A stretch of 64,000 nucleotides of DNA from Bimuria novae-zelandiae CBS 107.79 (taxonomy: Eukaryota; Ascomycota; Dothideomycetes; Pleosporales; Didymosphaeriaceae), in NCBI GenBank assembly GCA_010015655.1, contig ML976753.1, positions 66,092-130,091 of the forward strand. Direction: 5' to 3'. How positions within the stretch are numbered: the stretch's first letter is position 1; each line of letters starts with the position of its first letter. Made by a program: the position numbers and the translations under genes. Below, one piece after another: positions 23,035-35,291 of this stretch. The notes beneath the pieces are model-generated. The model had not been told where the DNA came from, made no database searches, and worked only from the letters and a program-made list of their open reading frames with translations.

Positions 23035-23229
23035 ATGTGTTCCCTATTCGTAGCCAACTATAAGGTCTGCTACCACGAAATACCTACAATGGTGGCACGG
23101 TGCCACAAATCGCCTCCTGGATACATGTGTGCGACAGGCAAAGCCGATGGCCGACACTGGCGGGAAGGTGTCTGCCCAAAGTGCCAAAACGCGAAGGATC
23201 GGCGTCTTGCTGCTAAGGCTAAAGTTTAG
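23035..23229 (+). CDS. Small Cys-rich hypothetical protein (possible zinc-binding)
   Basis: A 64-aa frame starting ATG with a pyrimidine-rich leader. Residues MCSLFVANYKVCYHE open it, further cysteines are in ARCHK and YMCATG, and a CPKC pair sits near residue 47, followed by a basic tail. The pattern MC..YxC..H..C..C..CPxC resembles small fungal proteins thought to bind zinc. There is no signal peptide. Function is unknown. A short gene of this kind could also be chance; the Kozak context is average and no homologue can be checked here. Confidence 0.5.
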   Translation: MCSLFVANYKVCYHEIPTMVARCHKSPPGYMCATGKADGRHWREGVCPKCQNAKDRRLAAKAKV

Positions 23230-23868
23230 AAGCGCACAGTCTAAGCAGAACCGAAGTTCCGTGAACCAGGAATGTGGCACATCTGGGGTACGGAATTTGA
23301 GGACTGCATCACCTTGACGCTTAGTGGTCTACGGCGTTTGGACGAACAATACACATAAGGTGCTGGAAGCATTTTATCGCGTTATATCGGCAATCGTTAT
23401 ATGTGGCAAAGCCCATGTTCCACCGCACAAAGTCTGAGAAACTGCGGCTACCGGCTGAATACTACTCACGAAGGTGTTTTACATCTGTCTATTACTGGAA
23501 AATCTATCATTTTACTTAATCTTGCCATATTCTTAGACTGCCTTTGTCAAACGGTGCTAGCATGAGGCTCTGCTCGTTGTTCGCCCTTCACTACTCATAA
23601 TCTTCCAAGACACCCTTTTCGCTCGACTCCAGCCAATGCTCAAGTCTTCACAATCCTCTCAGAAACCACTGAATAAGTGCAGCTACAAATACCTGCCTTG
23701 CTTCCTTTCCTACCCTCACTACAGCCTTCGCTCAACCTCGCACTTTCCCGGCCCGCTCTCGCGCCTTCCTCACTCACCCACCGCCCCCGTACCTTCCCCA
23801 ACCCAACCCGCCCCCCATCCAACTACCGCACCAGTCGCCAAACCGATCTCTCACTTTTTCCATCCAAC
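23230..23868. other. Intergenic region before the first Pol III-type RNA gene candidate
   Basis: 639 bp with no supported exon. The 3' half is strongly pyrimidine-rich on the plus strand. Confidence 0.4.
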
Positions 23869-24112
23869 TATATAGTCTCTTCACTTGAGCTTTCCTCCAT
23901 CAACACGCGCTCAGCTCCGGTGCTGCGGCAACTGGCCTAGTGGTAGCGGAAGGAGCAGGACAGCTGATTAAGTTCACGTCCTGCCTCGTGAATATAGGGT
24001 AACCAATGTCATCCAGACTGGCTTGCCAGGGGCCGCGTGTTCGAACCTCACAGTAAACCGTCAAAAACTGTTTCTGTACCGGCTGTGATCTTCAGCTTGC
24101 CGGTTTCTTTTT
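23869..24112 (+). ncRNA. Candidate Pol III-transcribed structured RNA or tRNA-derived element, copy A
   Basis: The promoter elements are TATATAG at 23869-23875, an A-box match TGGCCTAGTGG at 23933-23943 and a B-box-like GTGTTCGAACC at 24037-24047. A T5 terminator lies at 24108-24112. The transcript would start about 25-30 nt after TATA and be roughly 210 nt. GCAGGAC (23955-23961) pairs with GTCCTGC (23978-23984), and ACCGGC pairs with GCCGGT just before the terminator. A diverged second copy at 45630-45861 shares the order of elements. No cloverleaf tRNA can be folded. It could be a novel RNA family, or a SINE with a tRNA-like head; the external TATA at fixed spacing favours the first. Confidence 0.55.
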
Positions 24113-24736
24113 GCTGTTTTTTCGTTTGGAGAGGAAAGGGAAGAGCGTGTTTATGTTTTTTTGTTTTAGTTTTTGTGACGTGGAAAAGAGTGTTGAGGCA
24201 ATCGTTGTTTTGATTGAGAAGCTACTCTATAGAGCTATATACTGTGGATCACGTGGACGGGCCGCACGTATGCGGGTGGCCCAAGCTTCTATACTGAACC
24301 GTCACAGTTTTAATAAGTATATAGGATGAGAATGCGCTGTTCGCCCTGCTTTGCGCAGTGCTCAGTCGTGTGTCTGCGCAAGTGCGTCCAGCGCGTAGGC
24401 GCGACGGCCGCTGCTATACAGACAGGCTGCAAGGATTGTTTTCTTTGACTTAGAATTGGTTTACGTGTATTTATTATAAGATCGCTGTGTGCAGCATGAC
24501 ACTTGGAGTTATCTACGCTTTCGGGCTACAGAAAGTAAGTCGCATCTAACGGCAGTCTGACCGCGGGCGATCGACACGTTATAAGCATCGTGTAGTGTTA
24601 CCCATAAGCTCGCAACTACCATCTTAACAACGAATATGGACGGGAGCCTCGTCGGCTGAAAAAATAGTCATATCATGTTCGTTCGCTATCCAAAAAGCTA
24701 ACAGAGCGCAAAATCCATGGCATCATACCACCACAA
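24113..24736. other. Intergenic region between RNA copy A and the Pex30-like gene
   Basis: 624 bp, T-rich just after the RNA terminator and otherwise unremarkable. It contains the 3' side of the minus-strand peroxin gene. No exon supported. Confidence 0.4.
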
Positions 24737-26389
24737 CTACGACTCCGCAGGCGCACTAACCGGCACTCTCTCCACGCCCCTCACCCACCTCCGTCTCCTC
24801 CACTCCCCCTTCCGACTCGGCCTCGCCGTCTCCCATGCGCGCCGCAAAACCTCTCTCTCGCTGTCACTCCCCACGCCGCCCACACTCCGCTTCTGCAGCC
24901 TCGCTCTCTCTTTACCGCTCTTTCCGCTCTTCATGCTCATTTCCTTCTCCCGAATGTCCTCCAACTCCTCGTAGTGCAAATCTGTAACCCATCGCTCGCC
25001 CTCGATTTGCACCTCCACGCCCGTGACGCAGCGGTCCTCCACCCACTCGCGGGAGAGCAGGTCAAGCACCCACTTCTTGTCGCTCCAGCGCCAGCCGCGC
25101 GGCGGCTGTACATCCTCAAAGAAGGGTGTACCTTTGGGACGGTCGCCTGCGATGCGGGACGGCGCGAGGGGCGCATAAGGCGTAGGACTGAAGATGAAAG
25201 GCTCGTACTCACCGTCTGTATCGTGTAGCGGGCGATGCTGGAGTTCGAAGATTTCGACTTCGCGCCGATCGGGATCGGTCCCGAGCTCGATGTCTTTCGA
25301 AAGGTTTAGCAGGAAGGAACGCGCCTCGTGTTCTTTCTCGGAGAGCAGACGCGAGTTCTCCTCTGTGGCTAGGAGGCCCTGTACGGTGGGGTGACCGAGG
25401 ACGGTGAGCGCGTACCCGATACCGAGGAATATGAAGCGCCAGGGGAGTAGATGTGCGGAGATGAAGAGAAGGACGGAGGTAAAGAGGAGAAGGATATAGA
25501 GCGTGGAGCTGAGAGTTTCGTTGGAGAAGTTTGTGAGCGGGGTGATGAAGGAGACGATGGCGTCGTGGCCGCGGGAGAAGTCTTCCATGGCGTTTTGCAG
25601 GTCGCGCATGTTTCTGAAGAAGTCTTTGGACAGCTCGGGCGCGGGCTTGACTGTACGGGCTGCAGCCAGCGGCGGTCCGCCTAGGGGGTATAGATCGGTT
25701 GGGAGGTGAGTGGGTGGAGGAGGATGTCGCGCAAGGAAGGCGGGTACCATGATGAAGAAGAGGCAACACGCGAGAGGCAGGACAGCAACTAAGGTAGGAT
25801 TGACGCATACGAAGGTATAGACGAAGAGGAAGGAGATGGTGTGCGTTGGTTGGCGCCAGGTAAACAGGCGGATTGCACGGTTTTGGGCGACAAAGGCAAT
25901 ACCTATCCGGGCGTTGAAGCGGCGGAAGTTGGAGGACATCTGGGGGAGGGAGAAGCCAGGTCGTTCGACATATTTTCTAGACCGACGGTCCTTTATCTGA
26001 GGCGTCGCAGCGTCATCGTCGAGATCTTGAGGAAGGACTGAGGAAAGGAGCCTGTGGCAGAGGGTTAGTCATGTGATATCAGAATCCCACTAGGTACAAT
26101 CCATATCCGGCCATATCCCACCTGTGCACGGATGGTGCGAATGACTGATGGGAGATAATTACATGGTGAACATCTTGTCGGAGAATCGACTTGGTGACTC
26201 CGGCCGATCGAAGCTGTCGCCGAGGGACTGAAGCTTGTCCTTCAGCTTGCTTGCGGAGAGGTGGGTTCGCGCGTCGCTGCTCGGCGTCCTCGACGCTGAC
26301 GGACGGGACTGGCTATCTGGATCGGTTACAGACACCACGGGGATGGGCGTGTCGCGGTTGACGAACGGGTCTGCCGCTTCGTTGCTCAT
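24737..26389 (-). CDS. Peroxisomal/ER membrane peroxin of the Pex30/Pex24 family (dysferlin domain)
   Basis: Two exons, 26163-26389 and 24737-26051, with a 111-bp intron; the product is 513 aa. The first exon (MSNEAADPFVNRDTPIPVVS) is a polar cytosolic head. The second opens with YVERPGFSLPQMSSNFRRFN and RAIRLFTWRQPTHTISFLF, the conserved start of the Pex24/Pex28-32 domain. Hydrophobic stretches then form a reticulon-like membrane region (VAVLPLACCLFFIMVPAFL; TLYILLLFTSVLLFISAHLL). Near residue 380 the dysferlin-type WRWSDKKWVLDLLSREWVED is visible. These proteins shape ER subdomains and regulate peroxisome number and size. The basic C-terminal tail is low complexity. It is divergent from the kinase gene at 27607. 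Confidence 0.87.
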
Positions 26390-27606
26390 AATGGCGAAGT
26401 CTACGATAGTACTAGGCTCTGTTCGAGTGATGCACGGATGCACCGCCGCTGGTTTTTTTGGTTTGCGCACGCTGGATTCACATGTTGCTCGCAGCCAGAG
26501 CAACGTGTGAGATGTACCGCGACTCAGTATGTCAGTTGGCGTGGGACATGAAGGCTACAGTAGCTCCGCTTCAGATTGCTGTGGGCAGAGTTGGTGACGA
26601 CACGTGCAAGCCAAGGCAAGGCGTCGTCGGCACCGGCACTTTGGGCGTGTCGCTGCTTGTGATGTGCAGACGGGCGGCCCGTGTCCTCTCGCTTTTGCCT
26701 TCCCCTTTTCAGCTTTTCAGGGACCAGCAGTGACACCATCCCGTGGACGTGGGCGAGCAAAGAGGCTGCAGGGCGATACGGCTTCATGTTCTGTGCGTTC
26801 TGTGCTGCGCGAAGCTGGCTGAAACAGGCACACGCCCGCAAACCTGCGGCCGCCTCCGCACTCGGCTATCTGGCCATGCCGCTTGCGACGCTGACAGCGG
26901 CTCACCACGCGGACAGAGGGATGTTCCAAACTTCAGGGCATGTGCTGGGACGCCTACCAATAGTGTAGAATTTGAATTTGAAAGCGTGCGCCGGCGCCGT
27001 ATCCGCGCGTGGAGGCCCTGGACGGCGGGCCATGCAGGCATCTGGTCGCACTGCGAGACATTGCGTGCATCTGAACAGCCGTCTGCGCGGGGCAGAGCGC
27101 TGGCATCGGCCCCGTCCGTCGCAGATTGAGATTCGCTGGCTTTGCTGGTTTTGTTGGTTTCCCGGGAGAATTGTTGTTTTGATATTATTGCGCACGGCTA
27201 TTCGTCGAGTCGCGAGAGACGCTCGGTGTTTCTGGGCATCGACATATCGCAACCTAACCTTAACTGAATCGCCTGCAAACTACTGCTACTACCGCTATCG
27301 AACTCTTTTCCTCCTATCTGCGACACCCTCTCTCCCCAGTGTGCTCGTGCGTGCTTGATGCCTTCCAAGGTTCGTCACAATCTGCAGGAGGACATCTAGC
27401 GCGACCTCCTGCTCCTTCCTCATCCCGGCTCACATCGAAATGCCCACCTCCGCATAGCCCGTGCTCCAAGCCTCGAGCTTGGAGAGCCGCCGAGCAGCGC
27501 GCAGTCCAAGCAGCAACCCATTGGAGAAGAAGTTCGGAGGCGTGAATTGAACTGGAGCATCAGTCAGCACGCCTGCTCACCGGCTGTCTGACGCCGTACG
27601 TTGACC
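26390..27606. promoter_or_regulatory. Long divergent intergenic region between the peroxin and the DYRK kinase
   Basis: About 1.2 kb. The kinase-proximal half is GC-rich with pyrimidine tracts around 27290-27430, as expected for a long 5' leader. An in-frame TGA lies 18 bp before the kinase ATG. Several open frames here overlap each other on both strands and have no recognisable product. Confidence 0.4.
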
Positions 27607-30600
27607 ATGGTAGCGCAGCCGGCCGCTCGAACCAGGATGGAGAGCAGCCTCCCTGTGCTCAGCAGGGCCAGCTCGGCAGAAGAGAGCAATGGCTCAGCGG
27701 GTGAGTGGTTCTCTGGGCCCGTGGACAAAGAAGCGCTGACCCGTGGTGCTTGTAGAGGGCCGTGTTCGCAAGTTCCAGCGAACGGGCGGGACTGACACCC
27801 GCCGAAAATCGAGCGCGCCCACCAACGTCACGTCTGCACCGCGACCGCCGCCCGCAGAGAGCGGCACAAAGGGCAGCTCCAGCTTCCGCGGCAGGCGCCA
27901 GTCAGTGCGCGACCACAAAGTGCCGCTGGGCCCGCGCCCGTACGAGAAACAGAGGTGAGCGGGACATCACCACATATCGAGACTGGAAAACGCATGCTGA
28001 TGGGCAAATTTGCTCGTGCAGGGTGACCAGTGATGCCAGCGTTGCATCCCACGGCCAGAACCACAGCCAGAGTCGCGCCTTCCCCGCTGCAACCGACGCT
28101 GCTTCCCGCTTCAGCTTCGCCGCGACGGTGCACCCAGACGCGCCTGCTAATGCAGGCGAGCGCTTCGACTTCATCCCCGAGGTCACTTTTGACGACTTTG
28201 CAAACAGCCTCCAGTACGAGCCCGCCCTCAGCCACTTCCCGGCCCCGCCCGATTCATCGTCGCTCGCTCCATCCCACATGGCCCCCCAGTCACAGCACCA
28301 CTTCACCCCCTCGGCCCCAGGACCGCCCGCACAGCACGCTCCCTCATCCTTCACAGCCAGCACCGCGGAGACGCGCCCTGCCCGCAGCAGTTCGCTAATA
28401 CGCCGCTTCAGCCAATCGAGATCCAAGGGAGGACCTGCCAATGCACCGCCAGAGACATCGTCGATCCCACCGCCTACCACTAATATGTCAATACGCACGC
28501 GTCGCCAGAGCCAATTTACTGCACCGCAACCACCAAACCCAGCCGGTCGAGCTCCGCGGAAGTCTGTAGGGCCGGGCATGCTCCCAACCCCTAATCTGGA
28601 CAATCGACAGGACGTGCCGAAATTGGCGAGCGATAATGTGCAGACACGGGCAGGACGTACCTCATCGTTTGGACAGGGCAACCGTCGCGGGACGCTTCCG
28701 CCGAATCTGAATCTGGGCCCTGATCCCACGAGGGTTCCCAGTGCAACACGCGCAGCGAAGGCGAAGTCGCTGCACGCTGCACCACGACAGCAGTCGACCA
28801 TGTTGAATCCGTCTACAGCGTCGGATCACGCTTCAGGGCCAATGGCACAGTCACGGTCGCCAGCAAGGACAACAACGCGAACCCAAACGCCCTCCTCTTC
28901 ATCGAGCAAACGGCAGTCTACAATGCACCACGTCAGCGGGTTAGGTGCGAGGACGATTAGCCCAACCGATGCACGGAGACTGAAGCGACTGTCCATGAAT
29001 CCAAACCTACCTGGAGGGCCCGTCAGTCCTCCCACACCACAGGCTGAGTTTCCATTCGACGAGCGAATGTTCAATCAATCGCCTGGTATGATCTTTAGAA
29101 AGAGCGTGACACCATCCTCTGCAAGAGCCACGCCTGATCATAACCAAAACCGCAAGTCGTACGCTTCTGGCATCTCCATATCATCAAACTCAAGCCTTAA
29201 TTCTCTGAGAGCCGGGAACGCCTCGCTCCAGCCGCGGGCCAACCCTACGTTGGCTGGATCTCGACTGCCCACTCCAAAAGCTAGGAATGTTCACAGCTCG
29301 GCTGGTGCAGAGGAAGAGGAGGAAGTGCCACCGGTGCCCGCTATTCCCAAAGCCTACGAATCTCCGAAGGATCCGGAAAACCAAAGTTTTTTCTTCTCAG
29401 CAGCCGCTGTGAAATCAAGTGTCGCGGTGAGACCTTCGCCTGAGCGTACGACGTCTGACGACATGGCATCTGCTCCTTCGCGACATACCCCGGCCCGAGC
29501 GCCTGATTCTGCGAAGACCGGTTCTGCGAAGCAAGAGAAGACTTCAATACGGCATCGAAGGGGACTGACTGTGGGTGCTGGTTCCGACCCCGACCAGAGT
29601 CCGGTCGTTCAGAACAACAAGAAGAACTTGCAGCCAGTACGACTGCCTCCGCTCAATCTCCTTCCTCTGGGCACGCCTTTCAACAACCGGATTTCATCAT
29701 TTCCCGCGCCTTCTGCTGAGTCATACGATCGTAACACGACACCACCTCCAAAGAGGGCCGCTAACAAAACACCGAGCACGCCAATGACCGCATCCAAAGC
29801 GAGCTTCTTCTCGCGCAGCAATAATCTGGATCAATATGATGGCAGCAAACACCTTCGTAGTAGTAGCTCTGCCTTCAACCTTAAAGCAGCCGACACTACG
29901 TTGTCCAGTACGTCGACCATGCCTATACCAACCCTTAATCCCAAGCGGCAAACAGCAACACCCTTCTCTAGCAATTCTCTACCGAAGAACAGTGGCGACT
30001 ACGCTCAGCTATACTCCAGACCTTCTGGAGAGTATAAGCTAAGTGATACAGATGTAGAGATGCAGAACGTAAAGGTGCCAGGTCCACGTGCATTTCACAA
30101 AGACACATCAGATTCGGCACAGACGTCGACATCAACAGAACCTGAAACCCCTAATTCTGGCTCGTCTTTAAGGCGTAAGCTCAGTCTGAGCGGCTGGCGG
30201 CGTGCCTCCTCGAAAGCTGCCACTCACAATTCACGCACTAACCAGGCGCGGAACCCATCCCAAAAGAGCGAAGATAAGGGCCCTCAACCCCTGAAGCACG
30301 GCGATATGCCTCCTCCGAAGCTGCCCGCCTCGGCAACATGGAGTGGCTCAGTTGCTGCCATATCCAGTCCCACGCCTGCCACTCGTACCCGACCCTCGCT
30401 CGACTTTGGTCGTCGTAAGACGTCTACGGCCACGGCAGTCGCCAGTGATACCGAAGTTGAGAAGCAAGGTCACAAGTCGAACGGCAGTCTCGGCGTCCGC
30501 GCGACCTCTGGGTACTTGGAGCAACCAAATGGACAGCCTGTGCCGAAGTCGAACTCGTCCATTCTGACTCCTATGCAGAGGATGCTAGGGTCGAAGAGTT

Positions 30601-32299
30601 CTACTCACATGCTGAGATCGCGCAACCTTGACACCAACCTCGACCGAGATGACCTGATCGCTGACGAGGAAATGAAGAAGCTCGCATCTAAACGAAAAGA
30701 CTTCGAGCATGCTGCTCGCGATGTGGATGAACTTCGAAAGAGAGCCCGCCCGCAGGAGCGCGTTACTGCTGCGCAAGCTCTTCAGATGGTGAGCCTGAAC
30801 ATCTTTGAAAGAGGCGAGATTATCGACTACAAGGAGATCTACTTCTGTGGAACCAAGAGTGCGAAGAAGCATGTTGGGGATTTGAACGCTACAACGGCAA
30901 ACTTTGGGTATGATGACGATCGCGGCGATTATAACATCGTCCTGGGAGATCATCTGGCATACCGCTACGAGGTCGTGGACCTCCTTGGTAAGGGCAGTTT
31001 TGGACAGGTTGTGCGTTGCGTCGATCACAAGACTGGTGCACTGGTCGCTATCAAGATCATTCGTAACAAGAAGCGCTTCCATCAACAAGCATTAGTCGAG
31101 GTCAACATCCTGCAGAAGTTGCGGGAATGGGTAAGCCTTACCTCATTTTGCAGTTGCGTGAACATTGCTGACGATCGATACAGGATCCGGAGAACAAGCA
31201 CAGCATGATCAACTTCACACAAAGTTTCTACTTCCGCGGACACCTCTGCATTTCAACAGAGCTTCTTGGCATGAACCTTTACGAGTTCATCAAAGCATAT
31301 GAGTTCAAGGGGTTCTCACTACGCCTCATTCGACGCTTCTGCAAGCAGATGCTCAACTCACTGGTGATGCTGAAGAGCAAGCGGGTCATTCATTGTGATC
31401 TTAAGCCGGAGAACATCCTGCTTGCGCACCCGCTCCATTCCGAGATCAAGGTCATCGATTTTGGCTCTAGTTGCTTCGAGAACGAAAAGGTGTACACGTA
31501 TATTCAATCGCGCTTCTACCGGTCTCCCGAAGTCATTTTAGGTATGAGCTATGGACTTCCGATCGATATGTGGAGCTTGGGTTGCATCCTGGCCGAGCTC
31601 CTGACAGGGTATCCCATCTTCCCTGGTGAGAATGAGCAGGAGCAACTTGCATGCATCATGGAGATATTCGGCCCTCCAGAGAAACACCTGATCGAGAAGA
31701 GTAGCAGAAAGAAATTGTTTTTTGATTCCATGGGCAAGCCGCGGGTCACCGTTTCTACCAAAGGACGTCGACGCAGACCAAGTTCGAAGACACTGCAGCA
31801 AGCGCTCAAATGCGAGGACGAGGCATTCCTCGATTTCATCGCACGATGTCTTCGATGGGATCCAGAGAGGCGCATGAAGCCAGATGAAGCAATGCTTCAT
31901 GAGTTCATTACCGGCGTTAAACGGGTAGCCAGACCTCGAGCACCAATCAACGGAGCTTCCAACGTGGCATCGCCTATCAAGCGTGTGCCTCCATCGCAGG
32001 CATCCGCACAACGAACACGACCTCTGCCAGAGCCGCCAGCCACTAGTTTCAAGAACGGCACCGCCGCGGCAACGGATCGCCACGTATCTGGCAGCTCCCC
32101 CATTAAGAGTGGGCCAAGTGGACCCAGGCGACACTCGACTGTCCAAGGAGCTCCGGTGGGCGCGGGTATCAAAAGGACGGTCAATGGGGCGCCAGCGCCA
32201 GCTACAAGCAACCTGCCCCGGGTTGCCCAGCGAAGCGTGTCCGGAAAAGCAGATCTAGCTTCCGCGGCAGCGATGGCCAGTTTGAAGTCCTCTCGTTGA
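27607..32299 (+). CDS. DYRK-family protein kinase, Pom1-like
   Basis: Four exons, 27607-27700, 27756-27954, 28022-31130 and 31184-32299 (introns 55, 67 and 53 bp), give 1505 aa. The first thousand residues are Ser/Pro/Thr-rich and basic, likely disordered, as in fission yeast Pom1. The catalytic domain begins YRYEVVDLLGKGSFGQVVRC near residue 1080. VAIKIIRNKKRF, IHCDLKPENILL (near 1200) and the DYRK activation loop YTYIQSRFYRSPEVILG (near 1238) follow. The Tyr-x-Tyr is autophosphorylated in DYRKs. Pom1 forms cortical gradients and controls polarity, septum position and mitotic entry. Yak1 and Ppk15 are other DYRKs; the long N-terminal extension and the pre-kinase box favour the Pom1 type. Confidence 0.87.
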
Positions 32300-33716
32300 A
32301 ATGCGGACATTACGAAAACGAATGCATTTATTTAGGAGTGAGGATATGACGGCTGGCACACAATTTCGTAATAATACTATTCTTGGGGGTATTTTTGGTT
32401 GGTTTGTTTGCATCCCATCAGGTTTCGCTTTTTACGCACGACGCTTATACCCCCGAAAACGTACGTCTCTGTTTCCGCCTAGTGCGCTATATTTCTGCGG
32501 CAATACGCATTGGATAGTTGGAAGGTTGCATGAGCGAGCGGCGGTGGAGTGTGGGCTCATCCTGTTGTATGTCGTGCATGCGGGCGCGCAGTTTAGACAT
32601 TAACATTATGTTGATCTGTACCTTAATGGGGGAGGGAATCTCGCCTCTTGTTGTTTGCAGGGTACCGCTGCGCTTTGAAATAAGGGCATAGAAACTAGTC
32701 ATCGGCGTGAGGACGACGAGCGGAAATGGAAAGGTAAGGGATCGCATGATCCACGATCGTTTGTCTGAGTGGCATTCATATTGCCTTCTTCTACGCTATG
32801 ACGTGAGCATTGCACGTTGCGGGAAGGCCGCAAGTGTGGCAGCGTAATGTGTTATTGCAGTTGCTGTTCTGGATAGATATAACGCGCGAAGCGATGTCAG
32901 AAGTTCACTCTTGCAACTCGGAGACCGGACCCTGAGTTTGGTGTGCGCACGGGCCAAGGTTCGAGAAGTTTTGCTTTCTCGGAGCGAGCCAGAACCCCAC
33001 CATCAGATAGCACCATGTTCCCTTTTTCTGTGTGGGGAGACGGGAGACGAGGCTATCCCATCACTAACGCATTGACTAACATTTCCATCTGAGGACCACT
33101 AGCGGCGCAGCGGATCGCATTTCAAGGTGAGGCCGTCGGCTGGCGCAGGTGGGAGGAAACATGGTACCGGTGTTTTCAGGTGCTTCCAAGGCTCGCGGAG
33201 GGGAAGACGGCCGCGGATATGATAGTCGAGTTGAGAATTATTCATCCCGAAGTGTCCGTTTGCAGTTTGTCATCTCTGCTCATTCGACTTTGGGCGCAGT
33301 TGCCCTGCTTTGCACTCGTCCGGGCTGCCGCAGAGCTTGTTAGAGCGTGTTAGAGTTTGTTAGAAGCACTTTCTCTCCACGTCTCCGGCACACGCTACAC
33401 ACTCTGTTCCATTTCTCCACCGGCCCTGAACATTGTTGAGCAGCAGCCTCCCTTGGGTCAGAGCCCCTAATTCTCTTCCGATTACGGCTGCTTTAAAAGC
33501 CCGTCTGTGCACGCCGGTGGCGACGACAGTCGGCTTTGTTCCAGGAAGTACCTCTACAGCCTCCGAGATTGCCATCACGCGACACCGAAATAAGCACCTT
33601 GCTTGGCTACTCGGGTGGTTTAAACAGCGCGCCAGGCACAACTCCGATACTCGAGTTCCCTGGTGCTAACAGTGAATTAATTTTCAAGCGGCCGCTTTCG
33701 CCGCCTTCAGCCCATC
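32300..33716. other. Intergenic region between the kinase and indoleamine dioxygenase genes
   Basis: 1.4 kb with the kinase 3' end and the dioxygenase promoter. A GTTAGAG direct repeat (GTTAGAGCGTGTTAGAGTTTGTTAG) lies at about 33340-33364. No exon or RNA gene could be supported. Confidence 0.4.
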
Positions 33717-35291
33717 ATGATTCCCACGATTCCACGGTTGTCCGACTACGACATCTCGCCACAGAACGGCTTCTTGCCTTCGGAACTACCTTTAGAGATA
33801 CTGCCCGATGCGTACTATCAACCGTGGGAGACCGTTGCGCGTAACTTGCAGAGCCTCATCCTCGCCAAGCGTCTTCGCAAAATAATCGACGCGCTGCCCG
33901 TCCTATCGACCGAATTTCTTCTTACCGAGGCAGAATGGCGGAGAGCATATTCGATTCTGGGCTTCATGGCTCACGCCTACGTTTGGGGTGGTGACCAGCC
34001 TGCCGATGTAAGCCACGACTATCTGCCTGGGTATGCGAACCTCACTAATGCATCCTAGATCGTCCCGCCGTCCGTGTCGATCCCGTTCCTGCATATATGT
34101 AAACATCTCGAACTACCACCAGTAGCCACGTATGCTGGTGTTTGTCTGTGGAATTGGCGACCGCTCTTCGATGGAGAGCCGGTGGGTTTGCTCGAGAACC
34201 TCGCCACACACATGACCTTTACCGGTTCGCTGGACGAGTCGTGGTTCTACCTCATATCCGTGGCCATCGAAGCACGCGCCGGCCCAATCATTCCGATGAT
34301 GATAGAAGCCATCGGTGCAGCTCGTCAGGGCGACAGTAAGAAGGTCGTGGAGTGTCTCCGGGGCTTTGCAGAGCGGTTGGATGAGATAGGAGGGTTACTT
34401 GAGAGGATGTACGAGAGCTGTGATCCTCACGTCTTCTATCACCGCATCCGCCCGTTCCTTGCAGGCGGTAAAAACATGAGAGATGCAGGGTTGCCCAACG
34501 GGGTCATGTTCGACGACGGCACCGGAAAACAGCCATATGTCCAGTTTTCCGGCGGCAGCAATGCTCAGAGTTCCGTTATCCAGTTCTTCGACATCATCCT
34601 CGGTGTCGAGCACCGCCGGACGGGCGAGAACCAATCGGACGGCTCAACCTCGAAGACCGCATCACCACAAGCTCCACCTAACGGTTTCCTATTAGAGATG
34701 CGGCAGTACATGCCTGGACCACACCGACGGTTCCTTGAGCATGTCGAGCGTGTAGCTAACATCCGCGAATACGTCAACAGTCGTCGCCATGACCGCGCAC
34801 TCGTGACTGCATATGACGCATGTCTAGCGATGCTACGAGCGCTACGTGACAAGCATATCCAGATCGTTTCGCGCTACATCATCATCAAATCAAGAGAATC
34901 ACGGTCCGCCTCACGATCGCTTTCCCCTAAGGAAGCAGCGACACAACGCCTCAACCTCGCGAACACGGTCCGACAGGGCAACAGCAAGAAGCTTCGCGGG
35001 ACTGGTGGTACAGCTTTGATTCCTTTCTTGAAGCAGGCTCGCGACGAGACCGGAGAGCCAGCGATTGATGCTTGGGCTCGGCGATTGCTCAATAACGGCC
35101 CTGGGGGCGCCGGCCTGAGCGAAGGGGTGGCAATGCTTGGTAAGATGAAGGAGCACTTTACCGGAGAAGTCGAGGTTGTTGGTCTAGCGGGTACATGGAG
35201 TGTGGACGATAGTGAAGGAGGCGTAAGTTTAACCCATCACGATGATGAGAGCAGGAAAGGTGCTAACGAGATGTAGATCTGTCACTGGTAA
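33717..35291 (+). CDS. BNA2: Indoleamine 2,3-dioxygenase
   Basis: Three exons, 33717-34007, 34059-35222 and 35277-35291 (introns 51 and 54 bp), code for 489 aa. The last exon adds only four residues and the stop, making the usual fungal ending GGICHW. Family marks are ILGFMAHAYVWGG, SIPFLHICKHLELPPV and the haem-binding region HDRALVTAYDACLAMLRALR with the proximal His in DKHIQIVSRY near residue 362. GTGGTALIPFLKQARDET follows. The haem enzyme opens the indole ring of tryptophan, the first step to kynurenine and NAD. The symbol is the yeast orthologue; fungi often have several IDO paralogues and which one this is cannot be told here. Confidence 0.93.

Noticed and set aside
23945..23965. CGGAAGGAGCAGG in RNA copy A resembles the SRP RNA helix 8 GGAA / AGCAGG signature.
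   Set aside because: The opposite strand of helix 8 is missing and copy B has GGCAGGAGCAAGAC, which breaks the invariant bases. It is not SRP RNA.
23928..24050. A tRNA gene, from the A-box and B-box matches.
   Set aside because: The boxes are about 100 nt apart, and no acceptor stem or anticodon arm can be formed.
26743..27358. Overlapping open frames of about 90-130 codons on both strands upstream of the kinase.
   Set aside because: High GC lowers stop frequency here; the frames overlap, lack splice logic and match no family.
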